From: Paenibacillus tuaregi | Lineage (GTDB): Bacteria; Bacillota; Bacilli; Paenibacillales; Paenibacillaceae | NCBI RefSeq assembly: GCF_900086655.1 | Contig: NZ_LT575476.1 | Coordinates: 4,745,613 to 4,809,612, forward strand | Length of the DNA stretch: 64,000 bases | Direction: 5' to 3' | In this document: positions 29,785-42,382 of the stretch, piece by piece | Numbering within the stretch: position 1 is the first letter of the stretch | How the letters are laid out: each line of letters begins with the position of its first letter | The notes under the pieces: model-generated | The model's input: the letters and a program-made list of their open reading frames with translations, nothing else | What the model was told of the DNA's origin: nothing | Database searches by the model: none | Program-made: the position numbers and the translations under genes

Positions 29785-29816
29785 ATAAAAAAGGTCCGCC
29801 TCCAAGAGACGAACCT
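29785..29816 (-). terminator. Intrinsic terminator of tuf
   Basis: AAGGTTCGTCTC pairs with GGCGGACCTT (minus strand) and a T run follows. It ends the str transcript. Confidence 0.85.
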
Positions 29817-29898
29817 TCTCTTCTTTCGTTTACATCACACTGTTGCTCGTTCCATCACACTGTTGCTTTATTGTTCAAACCAAGCTTTTGCAGCTTGA

Positions 29899-31089
29899 TT
29901 ATTTTTGGATTGTTGCTACGGATCCTGCGCCTACTGTACGTCCGCCTTCACGAATGGAGAACTTAGTTCCTTCTTCAATCGCGATTGGGGAGATCAGTTG
30001 TACAGTAACAGTGATGTTATCACCAGGCATAACCATTTCAGAACCTTCTGGAAGGTTGATGATACCAGTTACGTCAGTTGTACGGAAGTAGAACTGTGGA
30101 CGGTATCCAGTGAAGAAAGGCTTGTGACGGCCACCCTCTTCTTTAGTCAGAACGTAGATTTGAGCAGTGAACTCAGTGTGTGGCTTAACGGAAGCTGGTT
30201 TAGCCAATACTTGACCACGCTCGATTTGGTTACGGTCTACACCGCGAAGAAGAGCACCGATGTTGTCACCAGCTTGAGCGGAATCCAGCAATTTGCGGAA
30301 CATCTCAACACCAGTTACAACGGATTTCTTAGTTTCTTCAGTGATACCCACGATTTCGATCTCGTCGCCCACTTTAACAGTACCGCGCTCTACACGACCT
30401 GTAGCAACTGTACCACGGCCAGTGATGGAGAATACGTCCTCGACAGGCATAAGGAAAGGCTTGTCAGTTTGACGCTCTGGAAGCGGGATGTAAGTGTCGA
30501 TGATTTCGAACATTTCAACGATTTTCTTAGCCCAGTCGCCGTCTGGGTTTTGAAGAGCTTCACGAGCAGAACCACGAGTGATTGGAGTGTCGTCACCAGG
30601 GAACTCGTATTCGTTCAGAAGGTCACGAATTTCCATTTCAACCAGTTCCAAGAGCTCTTCGTCTTCAACCATGTCACATTTGTTCAGGAACACAACGATG
30701 TAAGGCACGCCTACTTGGCGGGACAACAGGATGTGCTCACGAGTTTGTGGCATTGGGCCGTCAGCTGCGGATACAACCAGGATTGCTCCGTCCATTTGAG
30801 CAGCACCAGTGATCATGTTTTTAACATAGTCGGCGTGACCTGGGCAGTCAACGTGTGCATAGTGACGGTTGTTAGTTTCATACTCAACGTGTGCAGTTGA
30901 GATTGTGATACCGCGTTCGCGCTCTTCTGGAGCTTTATCGATTTGGTCGAATGCTACAGCAGCACCACCATAAGTCTTGGACAATACAGTAGTGATTGCA
31001 GCAGTCAGGGTAGTTTTACCATGGTCAACGTGACCGATTGTACCGATGTTAACATGCGGTTTTGTACGTTCAAATTTAGCCTTTGCCAT
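29899..31089 (-). CDS. tuf: Elongation factor Tu
   Basis: A 396-residue GTPase that delivers aminoacyl-tRNA to the ribosome. The G motifs are GHVDHGKT (19-26), DCPGH (81-85) and NKCD (136-139); the two beta-barrel domains follow. The ATG has AAGGAGG upstream. It is the last gene of the rplGB-rpsL-rpsG-fusA-tuf transcript, 96 nt after fusA. Confidence 0.98.
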   Translation of the reverse strand: MAKAKFERTKPHVNIGTIGHVDHGKTTLTAAITTVLSKTYGGAAVAFDQIDKAPEERERGITISTAHVEYETNNRHYAHVDCPGHADYVKNMITGAAQMDGAILVVSAADGPMPQTREHILLSRQVGVPYIVVFLNKCDMVEDEELLELVEMEIRDLLNEYEFPGDDTPITRGSAREALQNPDGDWAKKIVEMFEIIDTYIPLPERQTDKPFLMPVEDVFSITGRGTVATGRVERGTVKVGDEIEIVGITEETKKSVVTGVEMFRKLLDSAQAGDNIGALLRGVDRNQIERGQVLAKPASVKPHTEFTAQIYVLTKEEGGRHKPFFTGYRPQFYFRTTDVTGIINLPEGSEMVMPGDNITVTVQLISPIAIEEGTKFSIREGGRTVGAGSVATIQK

Positions 31090-31185
31090 TTTAAACAGTT
31101 CCTCCTTAAAATATGGGATTGTTATGTTTGGGCCGTCCGGAATGCCTTTCCGAAGAAAGACTTCCTTCCAGCAGTTAAAAACAGA

Positions 31186-33264
31186 TTAGTCTGTACCTTT
31201 GGCTTTGGATACGATCTCTTCCTGAATGGATTTAGGAACTTCTTCGTAGTGACTAATTTCCATTGAGAACACACCGCGTCCTTGTGTACCAGAACGAAGA
31301 GTTGTGGAATATCCGAACATCTCGGAGAGAGGCACCTTCGCACGGATGATTTGAGCTCCACCACGGGAATCCATACCTTCGATACGGCCACGGCGGGAGT
31401 TCAGCATACCCATAACGTCACCCATGTACTCTTCAGGGACTGTTACTTCAACTTTCATGATTGGCTCAAGAATAACCGGCTTACACTTCTCTTTAGCCGC
31501 TTTCAGAGCCATAGAACCTGCAATTTTGAACGCCATCTCGTTGGAGTCAACATCATGGTATGATCCATCGACGATTGTCGCTTTTACATCCACGAGTGGG
31601 AATCCAGCAAGGACACCGTTCTTCATTTGCTCTTCGATACCTTGTTGTGCTGGTCCGATATATTCTCTTGGTACCGAACCACCGACAATCTTGCTATCGA
31701 ATTGGTTACCACTGCCTGGTTCAAGCGGTTCGAATTCAACCCATACGTGACCGTATTGACCACGGCCCCCGGATTGACGTACGAACTTACCTTCAACGCG
31801 TGCAGCTTCACGGAAAGTCTCACGGTAAGCAACCTGTGGTTTACCTACGTTCGTTTCAACCTTGAACTCACGACGCATACGGTCGATGATGATATCAAGG
31901 TGAAGCTCACCCATACCTGCCAGGATCGTTTGACCTGTTTCTTCATTAGTAGACGCACGAAGAGTTGGATCCTCTTCAGTGAGCTTACCAAGAGCAACAC
32001 TCATCTTATCTTGGTCGGCTTTAGTTTTAGGTTCAACCGCGATCTCGATAACTGGTTCAGGGAAGTTCATCGATTCAAGAATAACCGGATGCTTCTCATC
32101 ACACAGTGTATCACCTGTACCGGTATCTTTCAAACCTACGGCAGCTGCGATATCACCGGAGTAAACTTCAGTGATCTCTTGACGGCTGTTCGCATGCATC
32201 TGAAGGATACGACCGATACGCTCGCGTTTGCCTTTTGTAGCATTCAGCACGTATGAACCGGATTGAAGAACACCGGAGTACACACGGAAGAATGTCAATT
32301 TACCCACATAAGGGTCTGTCATGATTTTAAATGCCAATGCCGAGAACGGTTCTTCGTCCGAAGACTTACGAATCGCTTCAGTTCCATCGTCAAGGTGACC
32401 CTTGATGTCCGGCACGTCGATCGGAGCTGGCAGGTAATCAATAACTGCGTCCAGCATAAGCTGAACCCCTTTATTGCGGTAAGAAGAACCGCAGATAACT
32501 GGGAAGATCTTAACTTCTACTACACCTTTACGAAGGGCTGCTTTGATCTCAGCTACTGTGATCTCTTCACCCTCAAGGTATTTCATAGTCAGTTCTTCAT
32601 CAAGTTCTGCAACCTTCTCAATCAGTTCACTGCGAAGCTCTTCGACTTGGTCTTTGAATTCCGCAGGGATTTCGGTTTCTTCGATGTTTTGACCCAGATC
32701 GTCTTTGTACATATACGCTTTTTCTTCAACGATATCAATGATACCGGTAAAGTCGTTCTCTGCACCGATTGGAAGCTGGATAGCCACCGCATTCGCTTGC
32801 AGACGATCACGCATATCTTTTACAACGTTCAGGTAGTCAGCACCGATAATATCCATTTTGTTAACATATGCGATCCGTGGAACGCCATAACGGTCAGCCT
32901 GTCTCCATACAGTTTCAGACTGTGGCTCCACGCCTTCTTTCGCACTGAAAACGCCTACTGCCCCGTCCAATACACGAAGGGAACGTTCTACTTCAACTGT
33001 GAAGTCAACGTGCCCTGGGGTATCGATGATATTAACGCGGTGACCTTTCCATTGAGCGGTAGTTGCAGCGGACGTAATTGTGATCCCGCGCTCCTGCTCT
33101 TGCTCCATCCAGTCCATTGTTGCAGCACCCTCGTGAACTTCCCCGATTTTGTGCGTACGGCCTGTGTAGAACAAGATCCGCTCAGTGGTAGTTGTCTTAC
33201 CGGCGTCAATATGTGCCATGATCCCGATATTACGTGTATTTTTCAAGGAGAACTCTCTTGCCAT
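31186..33264 (-). CDS. fusA: Elongation factor G
   Basis: A 692-residue GTPase that drives translocation and, with RRF, ribosome recycling. The P-loop is AHIDAGKT (17-24) and DTPGHVDF follows; domains II-V are complete, including the C-terminal [14 protein letters not shown]. It lies 47 nt after rpsG. The ATG follows GAAGGGAG. Confidence 0.98.
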   Translation of the reverse strand: MAREFSLKNTRNIGIMAHIDAGKTTTTERILFYTGRTHKIGEVHEGAATMDWMEQEQERGITITSAATTAQWKGHRVNIIDTPGHVDFTVEVERSLRVLDGAVGVFSAKEGVEPQSETVWRQADRYGVPRIAYVNKMDIIGADYLNVVKDMRDRLQANAVAIQLPIGAENDFTGIIDIVEEKAYMYKDDLGQNIEETEIPAEFKDQVEELRSELIEKVAELDEELTMKYLEGEEITVAEIKAALRKGVVEVKIFPVICGSSYRNKGVQLMLDAVIDYLPAPIDVPDIKGHLDDGTEAIRKSSDEEPFSALAFKIMTDPYVGKLTFFRVYSGVLQSGSYVLNATKGKRERIGRILQMHANSRQEITEVYSGDIAAAVGLKDTGTGDTLCDEKHPVILESMNFPEPVIEIAVEPKTKADQDKMSVALGKLTEEDPTLRASTNEETGQTILAGMGELHLDIIIDRMRREFKVETNVGKPQVAYRETFREAARVEGKFVRQSGGRGQYGHVWVEFEPLEPGSGNQFDSKIVGGSVPREYIGPAQQGIEEQMKNGVLAGFPLVDVKATIVDGSYHDVDSNEMAFKIAGSMALKAAKEKCKPVILEPIMKVEVTVPEEYMGDVMGMLNSRRGRIEGMDSRGGAQIIRAKVPLSEMFGYSTTLRSGTQGRGVFSMEISHYEEVPKSIQEEIVSKAKGTD

Positions 33265-33311
33265 GAATAAAGTCTCCCTTCAAAATTGAAGTTATTAGTT
33301 TCGGCCTTATC

Positions 33312-33782
33312 CTACCAACGATAGTGAGCAAACGCACGGTTTGCTTCAGCCATTTTGTGCGTATCTTCGCGTTTCTTAACCGAAGCGCCAGTGTTGTTGG
33401 ATGCATCGATGATCTCAGCAGCCAAACGCTCTTCCATAGTTTTCTCTCCGCGATTGCGGGAGTAGTTCACGAGCCAACGTAAACCAAGGGAAGTACGTCT
33501 TTCTGGTTTAACTTCGATAGGCACTTGATAGTTCGCACCACCTACACGGCGAGCTTTAACTTCAAGGACCGGCATGATGTTCTTGATAGCTGCTTCAAAC
33601 ACTTCCATTGGATCATTACCAGTACGTTCTTGAATCAGGTTGAACGCATTGTACAGGATGCTTTGAGCAACTCCGCGTTTTCCGTCGAGCATGATGCGGT
33701 TGATTAGGCGGGTAACAAGCTTGCTGTTATACACCGGATCCGGCAGCACGTCTCTCTTTGTAACAGGACCTTTGCGTGGCAT
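33312..33782 (-). CDS. rpsG: 30S ribosomal protein S7
   Basis: A 156-residue protein that nucleates assembly of the 30S head. It begins [20 protein letters not shown] and ends [10 protein letters not shown]. In many bacteria it also represses the str operon. The ATG follows GAAAGGGGGA; the gap to rpsL is 52 nt. Confidence 0.97.
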   Translation of the reverse strand: MPRKGPVTKRDVLPDPVYNSKLVTRLINRIMLDGKRGVAQSILYNAFNLIQERTGNDPMEVFEAAIKNIMPVLEVKARRVGGANYQVPIEVKPERRTSLGLRWLVNYSRNRGEKTMEERLAAEIIDASNNTGASVKKREDTHKMAEANRAFAHYRW

Positions 33783-33834
33783 GGATTATCCCCCTTTCAG
33801 TAATAGTTCATTCAATTAATGTTATTCGTTAATC

Positions 33835-34257
33835 TTAAGACTTCTTAGCCTTAGGACGTTTCGCACCGTATTTAGAACGGGCTTGCATACGATTGTTAAC
33901 ACCTGCAGTATCAAGAGCTCCGCGTACGATATGATAACGTACCCCTGGAAGGTCTTTTACCCGGCCTCCACGAATCAGCACGACACTGTGTTCCTGCAGA
34001 TTGTGTCCGATACCCGGAATGTAAGCAGTCACCTCTACGCGGTTCGTCAAACGAACACGGGCATATTTACGAAGCGCCGAGTTCGGTTTCTTCGGAGTCA
34101 TAGTACCTACACGAGTGCAGACACCACGTTTTTGTGGAGCGCTCAAATCAGTAGCCTCACGCTTCAGGGCGTTGAACCCTCTTTGAAGAGCTGGCGATTT
34201 GGACTTGTAGACCTTAGCTTGACGTCCTTTACGAACTAGTTGGTTAATTGTTGGCAT
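33835..34257 (-). CDS. rpsL: 30S ribosomal protein S12
   Basis: A 140-residue decoding-centre protein. The conserved loops [11 protein letters not shown] and [11 protein letters not shown] have the lysines that are normal in streptomycin-sensitive strains. The ATG follows GGAAGGGGGTGG. It lies 140 nt after rplGB; that gap contains a T/C-rich stretch but no clear promoter. Confidence 0.97.
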   Translation of the reverse strand: MPTINQLVRKGRQAKVYKSKSPALQRGFNALKREATDLSAPQKRGVCTRVGTMTPKKPNSALRKYARVRLTNRVEVTAYIPGIGHNLQEHSVVLIRGGRVKDLPGVRYHIVRGALDTAGVNNRMQARSKYGAKRPKAKKS

Positions 34258-34397
34258 GTTGTTGCCACCCCCTTCCTCAATGTTTACGCATCTTTACAAA
34301 CCAATTAATTAAGCCCACAGACCCAGGCGGTTCATAAAAAAGCAAAGGAAAGTTTTTGCCTCGGGCATTCACCCTAATGCAAAAACGTTTCATACGA

Positions 34398-34649
34398 TTA
34401 TTGTTTTACTATCGCAACCACAGCCGCTCCAACCTCAATCCCGCAAGCTTTGCCGAGTTCCTTCATGGTATCAACATAAGTCAGTTTGATCGAAGCCTTA
34501 TTGCAGAGCCCTATGATCTTTGACGTAACACGTGGATCTGCATCTTGTGCGATGTAAACCTCTTCGGCATTTCCAAGTTCCACGGCTTTCGTCGCTTGCT
34601 TGGCGCCAATCTTGACATGAGCATCCTGTAGTCCTCTATCATTAGACAT
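34398..34649 (-). CDS. rplGB: L7Ae-family K-turn-binding protein
   Basis: An 83-residue protein of the L7Ae/L30e family (formerly YbxF), which binds kink-turn RNA. The family motif ADPRVTSKIIGLCNKASI is present. The ATG at 34649 follows GGAGGAATCG; the frame to 34691 runs upstream of that site. It leads the str transcript, as in Bacillus. Confidence 0.92.
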   Translation of the reverse strand: MSNDRGLQDAHVKIGAKQATKAVELGNAEEVYIAQDADPRVTSKIIGLCNKASIKLTYVDTMKELGKACGIEVGAAVVAIVKQ

Positions 34650-34702
34650 CTTTCGATTCCTCCAAAAATACAGGGAATTACCTCTACTCACGCACCTTTG
34701 CT

Positions 34703-34731
34703 ATATTAGCATCCCAGATGGGCGATGTCAA
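34703..34731 (-). promoter_or_regulatory. Sigma-A promoter of rplGB-rpsL-rpsG-fusA-tuf
   Basis: A perfect -35 TTGACA (34731-34726) and -10 TAATAT (34708-34703) are separated by 17 bp. It should be strong and reads through to the tuf terminator. Confidence 0.8.
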
Positions 34732-34743
34732 GCAATTAAATGA

Positions 34744-34784
34744 ATAAAACGGCGAAGCAGCCGTAAGTGGAGTTATAGCTCCAC
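34744..34784 (-). terminator. Terminator region after rpoC
   Basis: A GTGGAG/CTCCAC hairpin is followed on the minus strand by ACGGC...GCCGT and TTTTATT. The second stem with its T run is the likely terminator of rpoBC, just before the next promoter. Confidence 0.65.
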
Positions 34785-34817
34785 ATATGACTGCTCCGGC
34801 GTCAACCCGGACGGCTA

Positions 34818-37800
34818 TTACTCTACCGATACCGGTTCAAGGCTTTCTTCAGAAACGCCATCTTCCTCTTGATCATCAAACTGAACGCTGCGGTAACGGT
34901 TCATACCTGTACCTGCAGGAATCAGCTTACCGATAATAACGTTCTCCTTAAGTCCGAGCAGCTTGTCGACTTTGCCTTTGATGGCAGCGTCGGTAAGTAC
35001 CCGTGTGGTTTCCTGGAAGGAAGCCGCAGACAAGAAGGAGTCTGTCTCCAAGGAAGCTTTGGTAATACCCAGCAGAACCGGTTTGGCCACAGCAGGCTCT
35101 TTATCCGACAGGATGGCCTCTTTGTTGGCTGTCTCGTATTCATAAATATCCACAAATGAACCCGGAAGAAGTGCTGTATCCCCGGCATCCACAATACGGA
35201 TCTTACGAAGCATCTGCTTGATCATAACTTCAATGTGTTTATCGTTGATTTCTACGCCTTGGTTACGGTATACGCGCTGTACTTCCTGCAAAATGTAGTT
35301 CTGTACGCCGCGGATACCTTTGATGCGCAGAATTTCTTTAGGGTCAATGGAACCGTCTGTCAGCTCATCCCCAGCTTCGATCTCCTGTCCTTCGCTTACG
35401 CGCAGACGGGAACCGTAAGTTACGGAGTACACTTTCGTCTCGGCTTCACCTTGAATCTCAATTTCACGGCGGTCCTTCGCTTCACGGATTTCCTTAACTA
35501 CGCCGTCAAGCTCACTGATGGTAGCCTGACCTTTCGGATTCCGTGCTTCGAAGAGCTCCTGGATACGCGGCAAACCTTGTGTGATATCGTCACCCGCAAC
35601 GCCCCCGGTATGGAACGTACGCATCGTGAGCTGGGTTCCCGGCTCCCCGATGGATTGAGCGGCAATGATGCCGACCGCTTCACCGATTTCCACGAACTTG
35701 CCTGTTGCCAGGTTGCGTCCGTAACATTTCTTACATACCCCGTGACGTGCACGGCAGCTGAGAACAGAACGGATCTGCAGCTTCTCAACGCCAGCCTTCA
35801 CGATCGCATTCGCACGATCGGTATCAATCAGCTCGTTGCGCGCAACGATGATCTCTCCGGTCTCCGGATGTTTAATTGTTTCGAAGGAATAGCGTCCTTC
35901 AATACGGTCAAACAGATCTTCAATGATCTCTTTACCGTCTTGAATCCGGGATACAGTAATCCCTTTATCCGTACCACAGTCGTCTTCACGAACGATAACA
36001 TCCTGCGCAACGTCTACCAGACGGCGTGTCAGGTAACCGGAATCGGCTGTACGAAGAGCTGTATCCGCCAGACCTTTACGGGCTCCGTGTGTCGAGATAA
36101 AGTACTCGAGGACGGTAAGTCCTTCACGGAAGTTCGCTTTGATCGGAAGCTCATAAATCCGTCCGGATGGCGTTGCCATCAGACCCCGCATACCGCCCAG
36201 CTGGGTGATCTGCGATTTGTTCCCCCGCGCTTTGGAGTCAACCATGAGCATGATGGAGTTGAAGCGGTCCATCGATTTCATGAGGACGTCTGTAAGCTGA
36301 TCCTTGGATTTGGACCAGATATCAATTACGCGGTCATACCGTTCTTCATCCGTAATCAAGCCGCGGCGGTACTGGTTGGTAACCACACGTACCTTCTCAT
36401 CGGACTCACGCATGATGGTTGCTTTTTCTTCAGGCACTACAACGTCGGATACGGCGATACTTACACCGGCGCGTGTGGAGTACGTGAAGCCAAGCTGTTT
36501 GATTCTATCCAGAATCACAGACGTTTCTGTCGTGTGATAGGTCTCGAAGCAGCGTGCGATAATCGATCCCAGATATTCCTTACCCACAGCGCTTGCAATG
36601 GCCGGATCGGCAATGCGTTCCGCCAGATCAGCGCCTTTCTCATGAACGAAGTACTTGTCAGGAGTCCCGTTGAACAGGTTATCCCGGGTAGCTTCATTGA
36701 TGTAAGGGAAGCTGGATGGGAAGATTTCGTTAAAAATAATCTTACCCACTGTAGTAACAAGCAGCGCCTTTTGCTGTTCAGGTGTAAATCCGTCTTTGTT
36801 CAAAGCTTTGGCCGGAATAACAACACGTGCATGCAGGGATGCTACACCGCGCTGATAAGCGGATACGGCTTCGTTCACACTGCCCAGAATCATACCCGAA
36901 CCTTTGGCTTTGTTGTCGTCCATCGTCAGGTAGAACGATCCAAGGACCATATCCTGGGATGGTGTAACAACCGGCTTGCCGTCTTTCGGGTTCAGGATGT
37001 TACCGGATGCGAGCATCAGAATGCGCGCCTCGGCCTGAGCTTCAGCTGACAGAGGAACGTGTACCGCCATTTGGTCACCGTCGAAGTCAGCGTTATACGC
37101 CGTACATACGAGCGGGTGAAGACGGATCGCACGACCTTCTACCAAGATCGGTTCAAATGCCTGGATACCCAGACGGTGAAGCGTCGGTGCACGGTTCAGA
37201 AGAACCGGATGCTCCTTGATTACCTCTTCCAACACATCCCATACCTCAGGGCTTACGCGTTCCACCTTGCGTTTAGCACTCTTGATATTATGGGCCAAGC
37301 CTTTATTTACAAGCTCTTTCATGACAAAAGGCTTGAACAGCTCCAGTGCCATTTCCTTAGGCAGACCACACTGGTACATCTTCAGATAAGGACCTACTAC
37401 GATAACGGAACGACCAGAATAGTCTACCCGTTTACCGAGCAAGTTCTGACGGAAACGGCCCTGCTTACCTTTCAGCATATGGCTGAGAGATTTAAGCGGA
37501 CGGTTACCCGGACCAGTTACTGGACGGCCGCGGCGGCCGTTATCGATCAGGGCGTCCACCGCTTCCTGAAGCATGCGTTTCTCGTTCTGAACGATGATGT
37601 CCGGTGCGCCAAGGTCAAGAAGGCGTTTCAACCGGTTATTCCGGTTGATTACGCGGCGGTACAGATCGTTCAGGTCAGACGTTGCAAAACGTCCACCATC
37701 GAGCTGAACCATCGGACGAAGTTCCGGAGGGATGACCGGAAGGACGTCCAGAATCATCCACTCCGGCTCGTTGCCGGAATTGCGGAAGGCCTCAATGACT

Positions 37801-38432
37801 TCAAGACGCTTGATTGCCCGGTTGCGGCGCTGGCCTTGGGCCGTGCGCAGCTCTTCCTTCAGGAAATCAAGTTCTTTCTCCACGTCGATATCCTGCAGAA
37901 GCTTCTTGACAGCTTCGGCACCCATGCCGGCTTGGAAACCGTAGCCGTATTTCTCACGGTAGCTACGGTATTCCTTCTCGGACAGGAGCTGCTTTTTCTC
38001 AAGCGGCGTATCGCCAGGATCTGTGACAACATATGATGCAAAGTAAATAATCTCTTCCAAAGATCTAGGGGACATATCCAAAGCCAATCCCATCCGGCTA
38101 GGAATCCCTTTGAAATACCATATATGTGAAACAGGTGCAGCCAGTTCAATGTGGCCCATACGTTCACGGCGCACTTTAGCGCGTGTGACCTCAACGCCGC
38201 AGCGGTCGCAGACAACGCCTTTGTAACGCACACGCTTGTACTTACCGCAATGACATTCCCAGTCTTTTGTAGGACCGAAAATTTTCTCGCAGAAGAGCCC
38301 TTCTTTCTCCGGCTTCAGCGTACGATAGTTAATCGTCTCCGGTTTCTTCACTTCTCCGCGGGACCAAGAACGAATTTTATCTGGGGAAGCAAGCCCAATT
38401 TTCATAAACTCGAAATTGTTGACGTCCAACAA
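34818..38432 (-). CDS. rpoC: RNA polymerase beta' subunit
   Basis: A 1204-residue catalytic subunit. The N-terminal zinc ribbon has C60, C62, C75 and C78; the active-site loop [14 protein letters not shown] lies at about 450. The later zinc site ([14 protein letters not shown]) and the trigger-loop region are present. The start is the first of two TTG codons (38432), 7 nt after AAGGAGGG, giving the family start MLDVNNFE. It lies 37 nt after rpoB. Confidence 0.97.
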   Translation of the reverse strand: MLDVNNFEFMKIGLASPDKIRSWSRGEVKKPETINYRTLKPEKEGLFCEKIFGPTKDWECHCGKYKRVRYKGVVCDRCGVEVTRAKVRRERMGHIELAAPVSHIWYFKGIPSRMGLALDMSPRSLEEIIYFASYVVTDPGDTPLEKKQLLSEKEYRSYREKYGYGFQAGMGAEAVKKLLQDIDVEKELDFLKEELRTAQGQRRNRAIKRLEVIEAFRNSGNEPEWMILDVLPVIPPELRPMVQLDGGRFATSDLNDLYRRVINRNNRLKRLLDLGAPDIIVQNEKRMLQEAVDALIDNGRRGRPVTGPGNRPLKSLSHMLKGKQGRFRQNLLGKRVDYSGRSVIVVGPYLKMYQCGLPKEMALELFKPFVMKELVNKGLAHNIKSAKRKVERVSPEVWDVLEEVIKEHPVLLNRAPTLHRLGIQAFEPILVEGRAIRLHPLVCTAYNADFDGDQMAVHVPLSAEAQAEARILMLASGNILNPKDGKPVVTPSQDMVLGSFYLTMDDNKAKGSGMILGSVNEAVSAYQRGVASLHARVVIPAKALNKDGFTPEQQKALLVTTVGKIIFNEIFPSSFPYINEATRDNLFNGTPDKYFVHEKGADLAERIADPAIASAVGKEYLGSIIARCFETYHTTETSVILDRIKQLGFTYSTRAGVSIAVSDVVVPEEKATIMRESDEKVRVVTNQYRRGLITDEERYDRVIDIWSKSKDQLTDVLMKSMDRFNSIMLMVDSKARGNKSQITQLGGMRGLMATPSGRIYELPIKANFREGLTVLEYFISTHGARKGLADTALRTADSGYLTRRLVDVAQDVIVREDDCGTDKGITVSRIQDGKEIIEDLFDRIEGRYSFETIKHPETGEIIVARNELIDTDRANAIVKAGVEKLQIRSVLSCRARHGVCKKCYGRNLATGKFVEIGEAVGIIAAQSIGEPGTQLTMRTFHTGGVAGDDITQGLPRIQELFEARNPKGQATISELDGVVKEIREAKDRREIEIQGEAETKVYSVTYGSRLRVSEGQEIEAGDELTDGSIDPKEILRIKGIRGVQNYILQEVQRVYRNQGVEINDKHIEVMIKQMLRKIRIVDAGDTALLPGSFVDIYEYETANKEAILSDKEPAVAKPVLLGITKASLETDSFLSAASFQETTRVLTDAAIKGKVDKLLGLKENVIIGKLIPAGTGMNRYRSVQFDDQEEDGVSEESLEPVSVE

Positions 38433-38469
38433 AGAGCATCCCTCCTTAACCAAATCCTGATTTGTACTT

Positions 38470-41400
38470 CTATTCTACGCCGACTTCGGAGCCTTCCAGG
38501 TTCAAACTAAGTTTGTCGCCTGCGGTGTCCTCATCATCGTCAATTTCTCTCATTTCAATCTCTTCTTCGTTCTCACTCAGGATTTTAACGTCCATACCCA
38601 AACTTTGCAGTTCCTTAATCAGAACCTTAAAGGATTCAGGTACGCCCGGTTCCGGCACGTTCTCGCCTTTGACAATGGACTCATAGGTCTTCACGCGGCC
38701 TACCACGTCATCGGATTTGACGGTCAGAATTTCCTGCAGGGTATACGCAGCACCGTAGGCCTCGAGCGCCCAAACCTCCATCTCCCCGAAACGCTGTCCA
38801 CCGAATTGGGCTTTACCACCCAGCGGCTGTTGAGTAACGAGAGAGTATGGTCCCGTAGAACGGGCATGGATTTTATCGTCAACCATGTGCGCCAGCTTAA
38901 TCATATGCATGACACCTACAGTTACTTCACGCTCGAAACGGTCCCCGGTACGTCCGTCATAAAGCACGGTCTTACCGTTACGCTGCATTCCCGCTTCTTC
39001 CATCGTATCGAACACGTCATACTCGTTCGCGCCATCAAATACCGGAGTGGCAACATGGATACCCAAACGCATGGCGGCCATACCCAAATGAATCTCCAGC
39101 ACCTGTCCGATGTTCATCCGCGATGGTACCCCAAGCGGGTTGAGCACGACTTGTACCGGTGTGCCATCAGGCAGGAACGGCATATCTTCCTCAGGCAGAA
39201 TCCGTGCAACGACACCCTTGTTACCATGTCGTCCGGCCATCTTGTCACCTTCGGAAATTTTACGTTTCTGGGCAATATATACCCGAACAAGCTGATTCAC
39301 ACCCGGTGGCAGTTCATCCCCGTTCTCACGGGTGAACACCTTAACATCAACGACAATACCATCCGTACCATGCGGTACACGGAGGGAAGTATCGCGAACC
39401 TCGCGGGCCTTCTCACCAAAGATCGCATGCAGGAGGCGTTCCTCCGCAGTCAGCTCGGTAACCCCTTTCGGTGTTACTTTACCAACCAGAATGTCGCCTG
39501 CTCCAATCTCGGCACCCACACGGATAATTCCACGCTCGTCGAGATTCTTGAGCGCTTCTTCCCCGACGTTCGGGATGTCACGGGTAATCTCTTCTGGTCC
39601 AAGCTTCGTATCACGCGCTTCGGATTCATACTCCTCAATGTGGATGGAGGTGTATACATCTTCCTTAACGAGCTTCTCGCTAAGGAGAATCGCATCCTCA
39701 TAGTTGTAACCTTCCCAAGTCATGAAGGCTACGACCACATTGCGGCCCAGTGCCAATTCGCCCATCTCTGTGGAAGGACCGTCAGCCAGGATATCACCCT
39801 TCTTGACGATATCGCCTCTCTTAACGATCGGACGCTGGTTGATGCATGTTCCTTGGTTCGAACGCATAAATTTGTGTAATTTATATTTAACAAGATCGCC
39901 TTTAACTTCCTTGCCATCTACAGTTTCCACACGGCGCAGCCAAATTTCATTTGCTGCGGAACGCTCGATAATCCCGTCATACTTGGAAACAATACATACA
40001 CCGGAGTCTTTAGCAGACTTGTGCTCCATCCCTGTACCTACCAGAGGTGCCTTAGGAATCAGAAGCGGTACCGCCTGACGCTGCATGTTCGATCCCATGA
40101 GTGCGCGGTTGGAGTCATCGTTCTCCAGGAACGGAATAAGCGCGGTCGCAACCGACACAACCTGTTTAGGAGAGATGTCCATATAATCGACGCGGTCACT
40201 AGGCATCGTCAAGATGTTATCGGATTGTTTGTTGTAACGGACGATAACCATATCATCTTTGAATGATCCGTCTTCGGTCAGTTCAACGTTCGCCTGTGCG
40301 ATAACATAGTTATCCTCTTCATCTGCAGTCAGATAAGAGATTTGATCTGTAACTTTTCCTGTCTTAGGATCAACCCAACGGTAAGGAGCTTCAATAAAGC
40401 CGTACTCATTAATGCGGGCAAATGTAGACAAGGAGTTGATCAGACCGATGTTCGGTCCTTCCGGCGTCTCGATTGGACACATACGGCCATAGTGAGAGTG
40501 GTGAACGTCACGCACTTCCATGCCCGCGCGTTCCCGCGTCAGACCACCAGGTCCGAGTGCAGACAGACGGCGCTTATGCGTAAGCTCAGCAAGCGGGTTC
40601 GTCTGGTCCATGAACTGGGACAACTGGGAGCTTCCGAAGAACTCTTTAATCGAGGCAATAACCGGACGAATATTGATCAACGCCTGCGGCGTGATCACAT
40701 TGGCATCCTGAATCGACATTCTCTCACGAACTACACGTTCCATACGGGACAGACCGATACGGAACTGGTTCTGAAGCAGCTCACCTACAGAGCGCAGACG
40801 ACGGTTACCCAGATGATCGATATCATCTGTACTTCCGATTCCGTGCAGCAGATTAATGAAATAGCTGATTGAGGAGATAATATCAGCAGGAGTGATATGC
40901 TTCACCGATTTATCAATATTGCGGTTTGCAATCACTTTAACTACTTTGCCGTCTTCAATCGGAGAGAATACATCAATCGTCTGAAGAGGTACATCCTCGG
41001 ACTCCAGGACACCATTAGCAACATGGTAAGTCTTAAAGCCGACGCCTTCTTCCAGATTCTTAAGAATCTCATCCAGCAAACGACGGTCAACCATTTGACC
41101 CGCTTCCGCAATGATTTCACCTGTTGTTGTATCAATCAGGGATTCAGCAAGACGCTGGTTGAACAAACGGTTCTTGATATGAAGCTTCTTGTTGATTTTG
41201 TAGCGGCCTACATTCGCCAGATCGTAGCGCTTTGGATCGAAGAAGCGGGCAACCAGCAAGCTTCTTGCATTATCCAGTGTAGGAGGCTCACCCGGACGAA
41301 GACGCTCATAGATTTCAATGAGAGCTTTCTCAGTAGAATCGGTGTTGTCTTTGTCGAGTGTATTGCGGATATATTCATCGTTGCCGAGAAGATCCAGAAT

Positions 41401-42015
41401 TTCAGCGTCCGTCCCGAACCCGAGTGCGCGAAGCAGCACGGTTACTGGAATTTTGCGTGTGCGGTCGATCCGGACATAAATAATGTCCTTCGCGTCCGTC
41501 TCAAGCTCGAGCCACGCACCGCGGTTAGGAATTACCGTCGCCGTGTAAGTCTTCTTACCGTTCTTATCTATTTTTGTATTGAAATAGACGCTAGGGGAGC
41601 GGACCAACTGGCTGACAATAACCCGTTCTGCACCATTGATAATGAAGGTGCCGGTTTCGGTCATCAGCGGGAAATCCCCCATGAACACTTCCTGCTCTTT
41701 GACTTCGCCGGTTTCTTTATTAATGAGCCGGACTTTTACTCTAAGTGGTGCTGCATACGTAACGTCACGTTCTTTCGCATCGTCCACGGTATACTTTGGT
41801 TCACCAAGACTGTAGTCGATAAATTCCAGAATCAAATTGCCGGTAAAATCCTGGATCGGCGAGATGTCCTGAAACATTTCCCGAAGACCTTCCTCCAAAA
41901 ACCACTCATATGATTTTTGTTGGATTTCAATCAGGTTCGGAACCTCGAGTACCTCGTTAATTCGCGCATAACTACGCCGAGTGCGTCGACCATATTGAAC
42001 AAGATGTCCTGCCAA
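38470..42015 (-). CDS. rpoB: RNA polymerase beta subunit
   Basis: An 1181-residue catalytic subunit. The rifampicin region reads [20 protein letters not shown] and continues KRRLSALGP, the wild-type, drug-sensitive sequence. The C-terminus has an acidic extension ([18 protein letters not shown]). The start is a TTG at 42015 with GGGGTGAG 6 nt upstream; the ATG at 42033 has no binding site. It is preceded by its own promoter and a leader of about 300 nt. Confidence 0.97.
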   Translation of the reverse strand: MAGHLVQYGRRTRRSYARINEVLEVPNLIEIQQKSYEWFLEEGLREMFQDISPIQDFTGNLILEFIDYSLGEPKYTVDDAKERDVTYAAPLRVKVRLINKETGEVKEQEVFMGDFPLMTETGTFIINGAERVIVSQLVRSPSVYFNTKIDKNGKKTYTATVIPNRGAWLELETDAKDIIYVRIDRTRKIPVTVLLRALGFGTDAEILDLLGNDEYIRNTLDKDNTDSTEKALIEIYERLRPGEPPTLDNARSLLVARFFDPKRYDLANVGRYKINKKLHIKNRLFNQRLAESLIDTTTGEIIAEAGQMVDRRLLDEILKNLEEGVGFKTYHVANGVLESEDVPLQTIDVFSPIEDGKVVKVIANRNIDKSVKHITPADIISSISYFINLLHGIGSTDDIDHLGNRRLRSVGELLQNQFRIGLSRMERVVRERMSIQDANVITPQALINIRPVIASIKEFFGSSQLSQFMDQTNPLAELTHKRRLSALGPGGLTRERAGMEVRDVHHSHYGRMCPIETPEGPNIGLINSLSTFARINEYGFIEAPYRWVDPKTGKVTDQISYLTADEEDNYVIAQANVELTEDGSFKDDMVIVRYNKQSDNILTMPSDRVDYMDISPKQVVSVATALIPFLENDDSNRALMGSNMQRQAVPLLIPKAPLVGTGMEHKSAKDSGVCIVSKYDGIIERSAANEIWLRRVETVDGKEVKGDLVKYKLHKFMRSNQGTCINQRPIVKRGDIVKKGDILADGPSTEMGELALGRNVVVAFMTWEGYNYEDAILLSEKLVKEDVYTSIHIEEYESEARDTKLGPEEITRDIPNVGEEALKNLDERGIIRVGAEIGAGDILVGKVTPKGVTELTAEERLLHAIFGEKAREVRDTSLRVPHGTDGIVVDVKVFTRENGDELPPGVNQLVRVYIAQKRKISEGDKMAGRHGNKGVVARILPEEDMPFLPDGTPVQVVLNPLGVPSRMNIGQVLEIHLGMAAMRLGIHVATPVFDGANEYDVFDTMEEAGMQRNGKTVLYDGRTGDRFEREVTVGVMHMIKLAHMVDDKIHARSTGPYSLVTQQPLGGKAQFGGQRFGEMEVWALEAYGAAYTLQEILTVKSDDVVGRVKTYESIVKGENVPEPGVPESFKVLIKELQSLGMDVKILSENEEEIEMREIDDDEDTAGDKLSLNLEGSEVGVE

Positions 42016-42312
42016 CTTAAACTCACCCCTCATGTCTACTCACTTAAAAATTTCATTGCGAACCCGTGTTTGTCCCTATATAATAAGTCCATAGAAACGG
42101 ATTCACGCACAAATAAAGAAAAGCCCTTATCGAATGCTATCGAAAAAAGAGCATCATTATTAGTGCCTTTCCTGTCGATGTCCTCATACTCAGTAGATTT
42201 GCCAAAATTGGGCATAATATACGTTTGCAGGAGATTCGAAAACCTCGGCTTGCGAATTTATGCTTGACATTTCAGCGCGCTAAAGCCATGTAGGGCATCC
42301 TAATACTGACAT
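42016..42312 (-). promoter_or_regulatory. Long untranslated leader of rpoB
   Basis: About 300 nt separate the rpoB promoter from its start codon. I see no open frame with a ribosome binding site and no clear terminator hairpin in it. In many bacteria such a leader is involved in feedback or attenuation of rpoBC; here that is only inferred. Confidence 0.4.
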
Positions 42313-42318
42313 TTTATA

Positions 42319-42347
42319 ATAATATCACACCAGAAGACCCGAGTCAA
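42319..42347 (-). promoter_or_regulatory. Sigma-A promoter of rpoB-rpoC
   Basis: The -35 TTGACT (42347-42342) and -10 TATTAT (42324-42319) have a 17-bp spacer. They lie just downstream of the methyltransferase gene. Confidence 0.8.
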
Positions 42348-42382
42348 CAGCCTTCCTCACTTTTTTTGAGAATCCTCCGGAT

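Noticed and set aside
35235-37049. A 604-codon open frame on the plus strand opposite rpoC
   Set aside because: It is antisense to a fully conserved gene, has no ribosome binding site and its translation resembles no family; long shadow frames are common in such GC-balanced genes.
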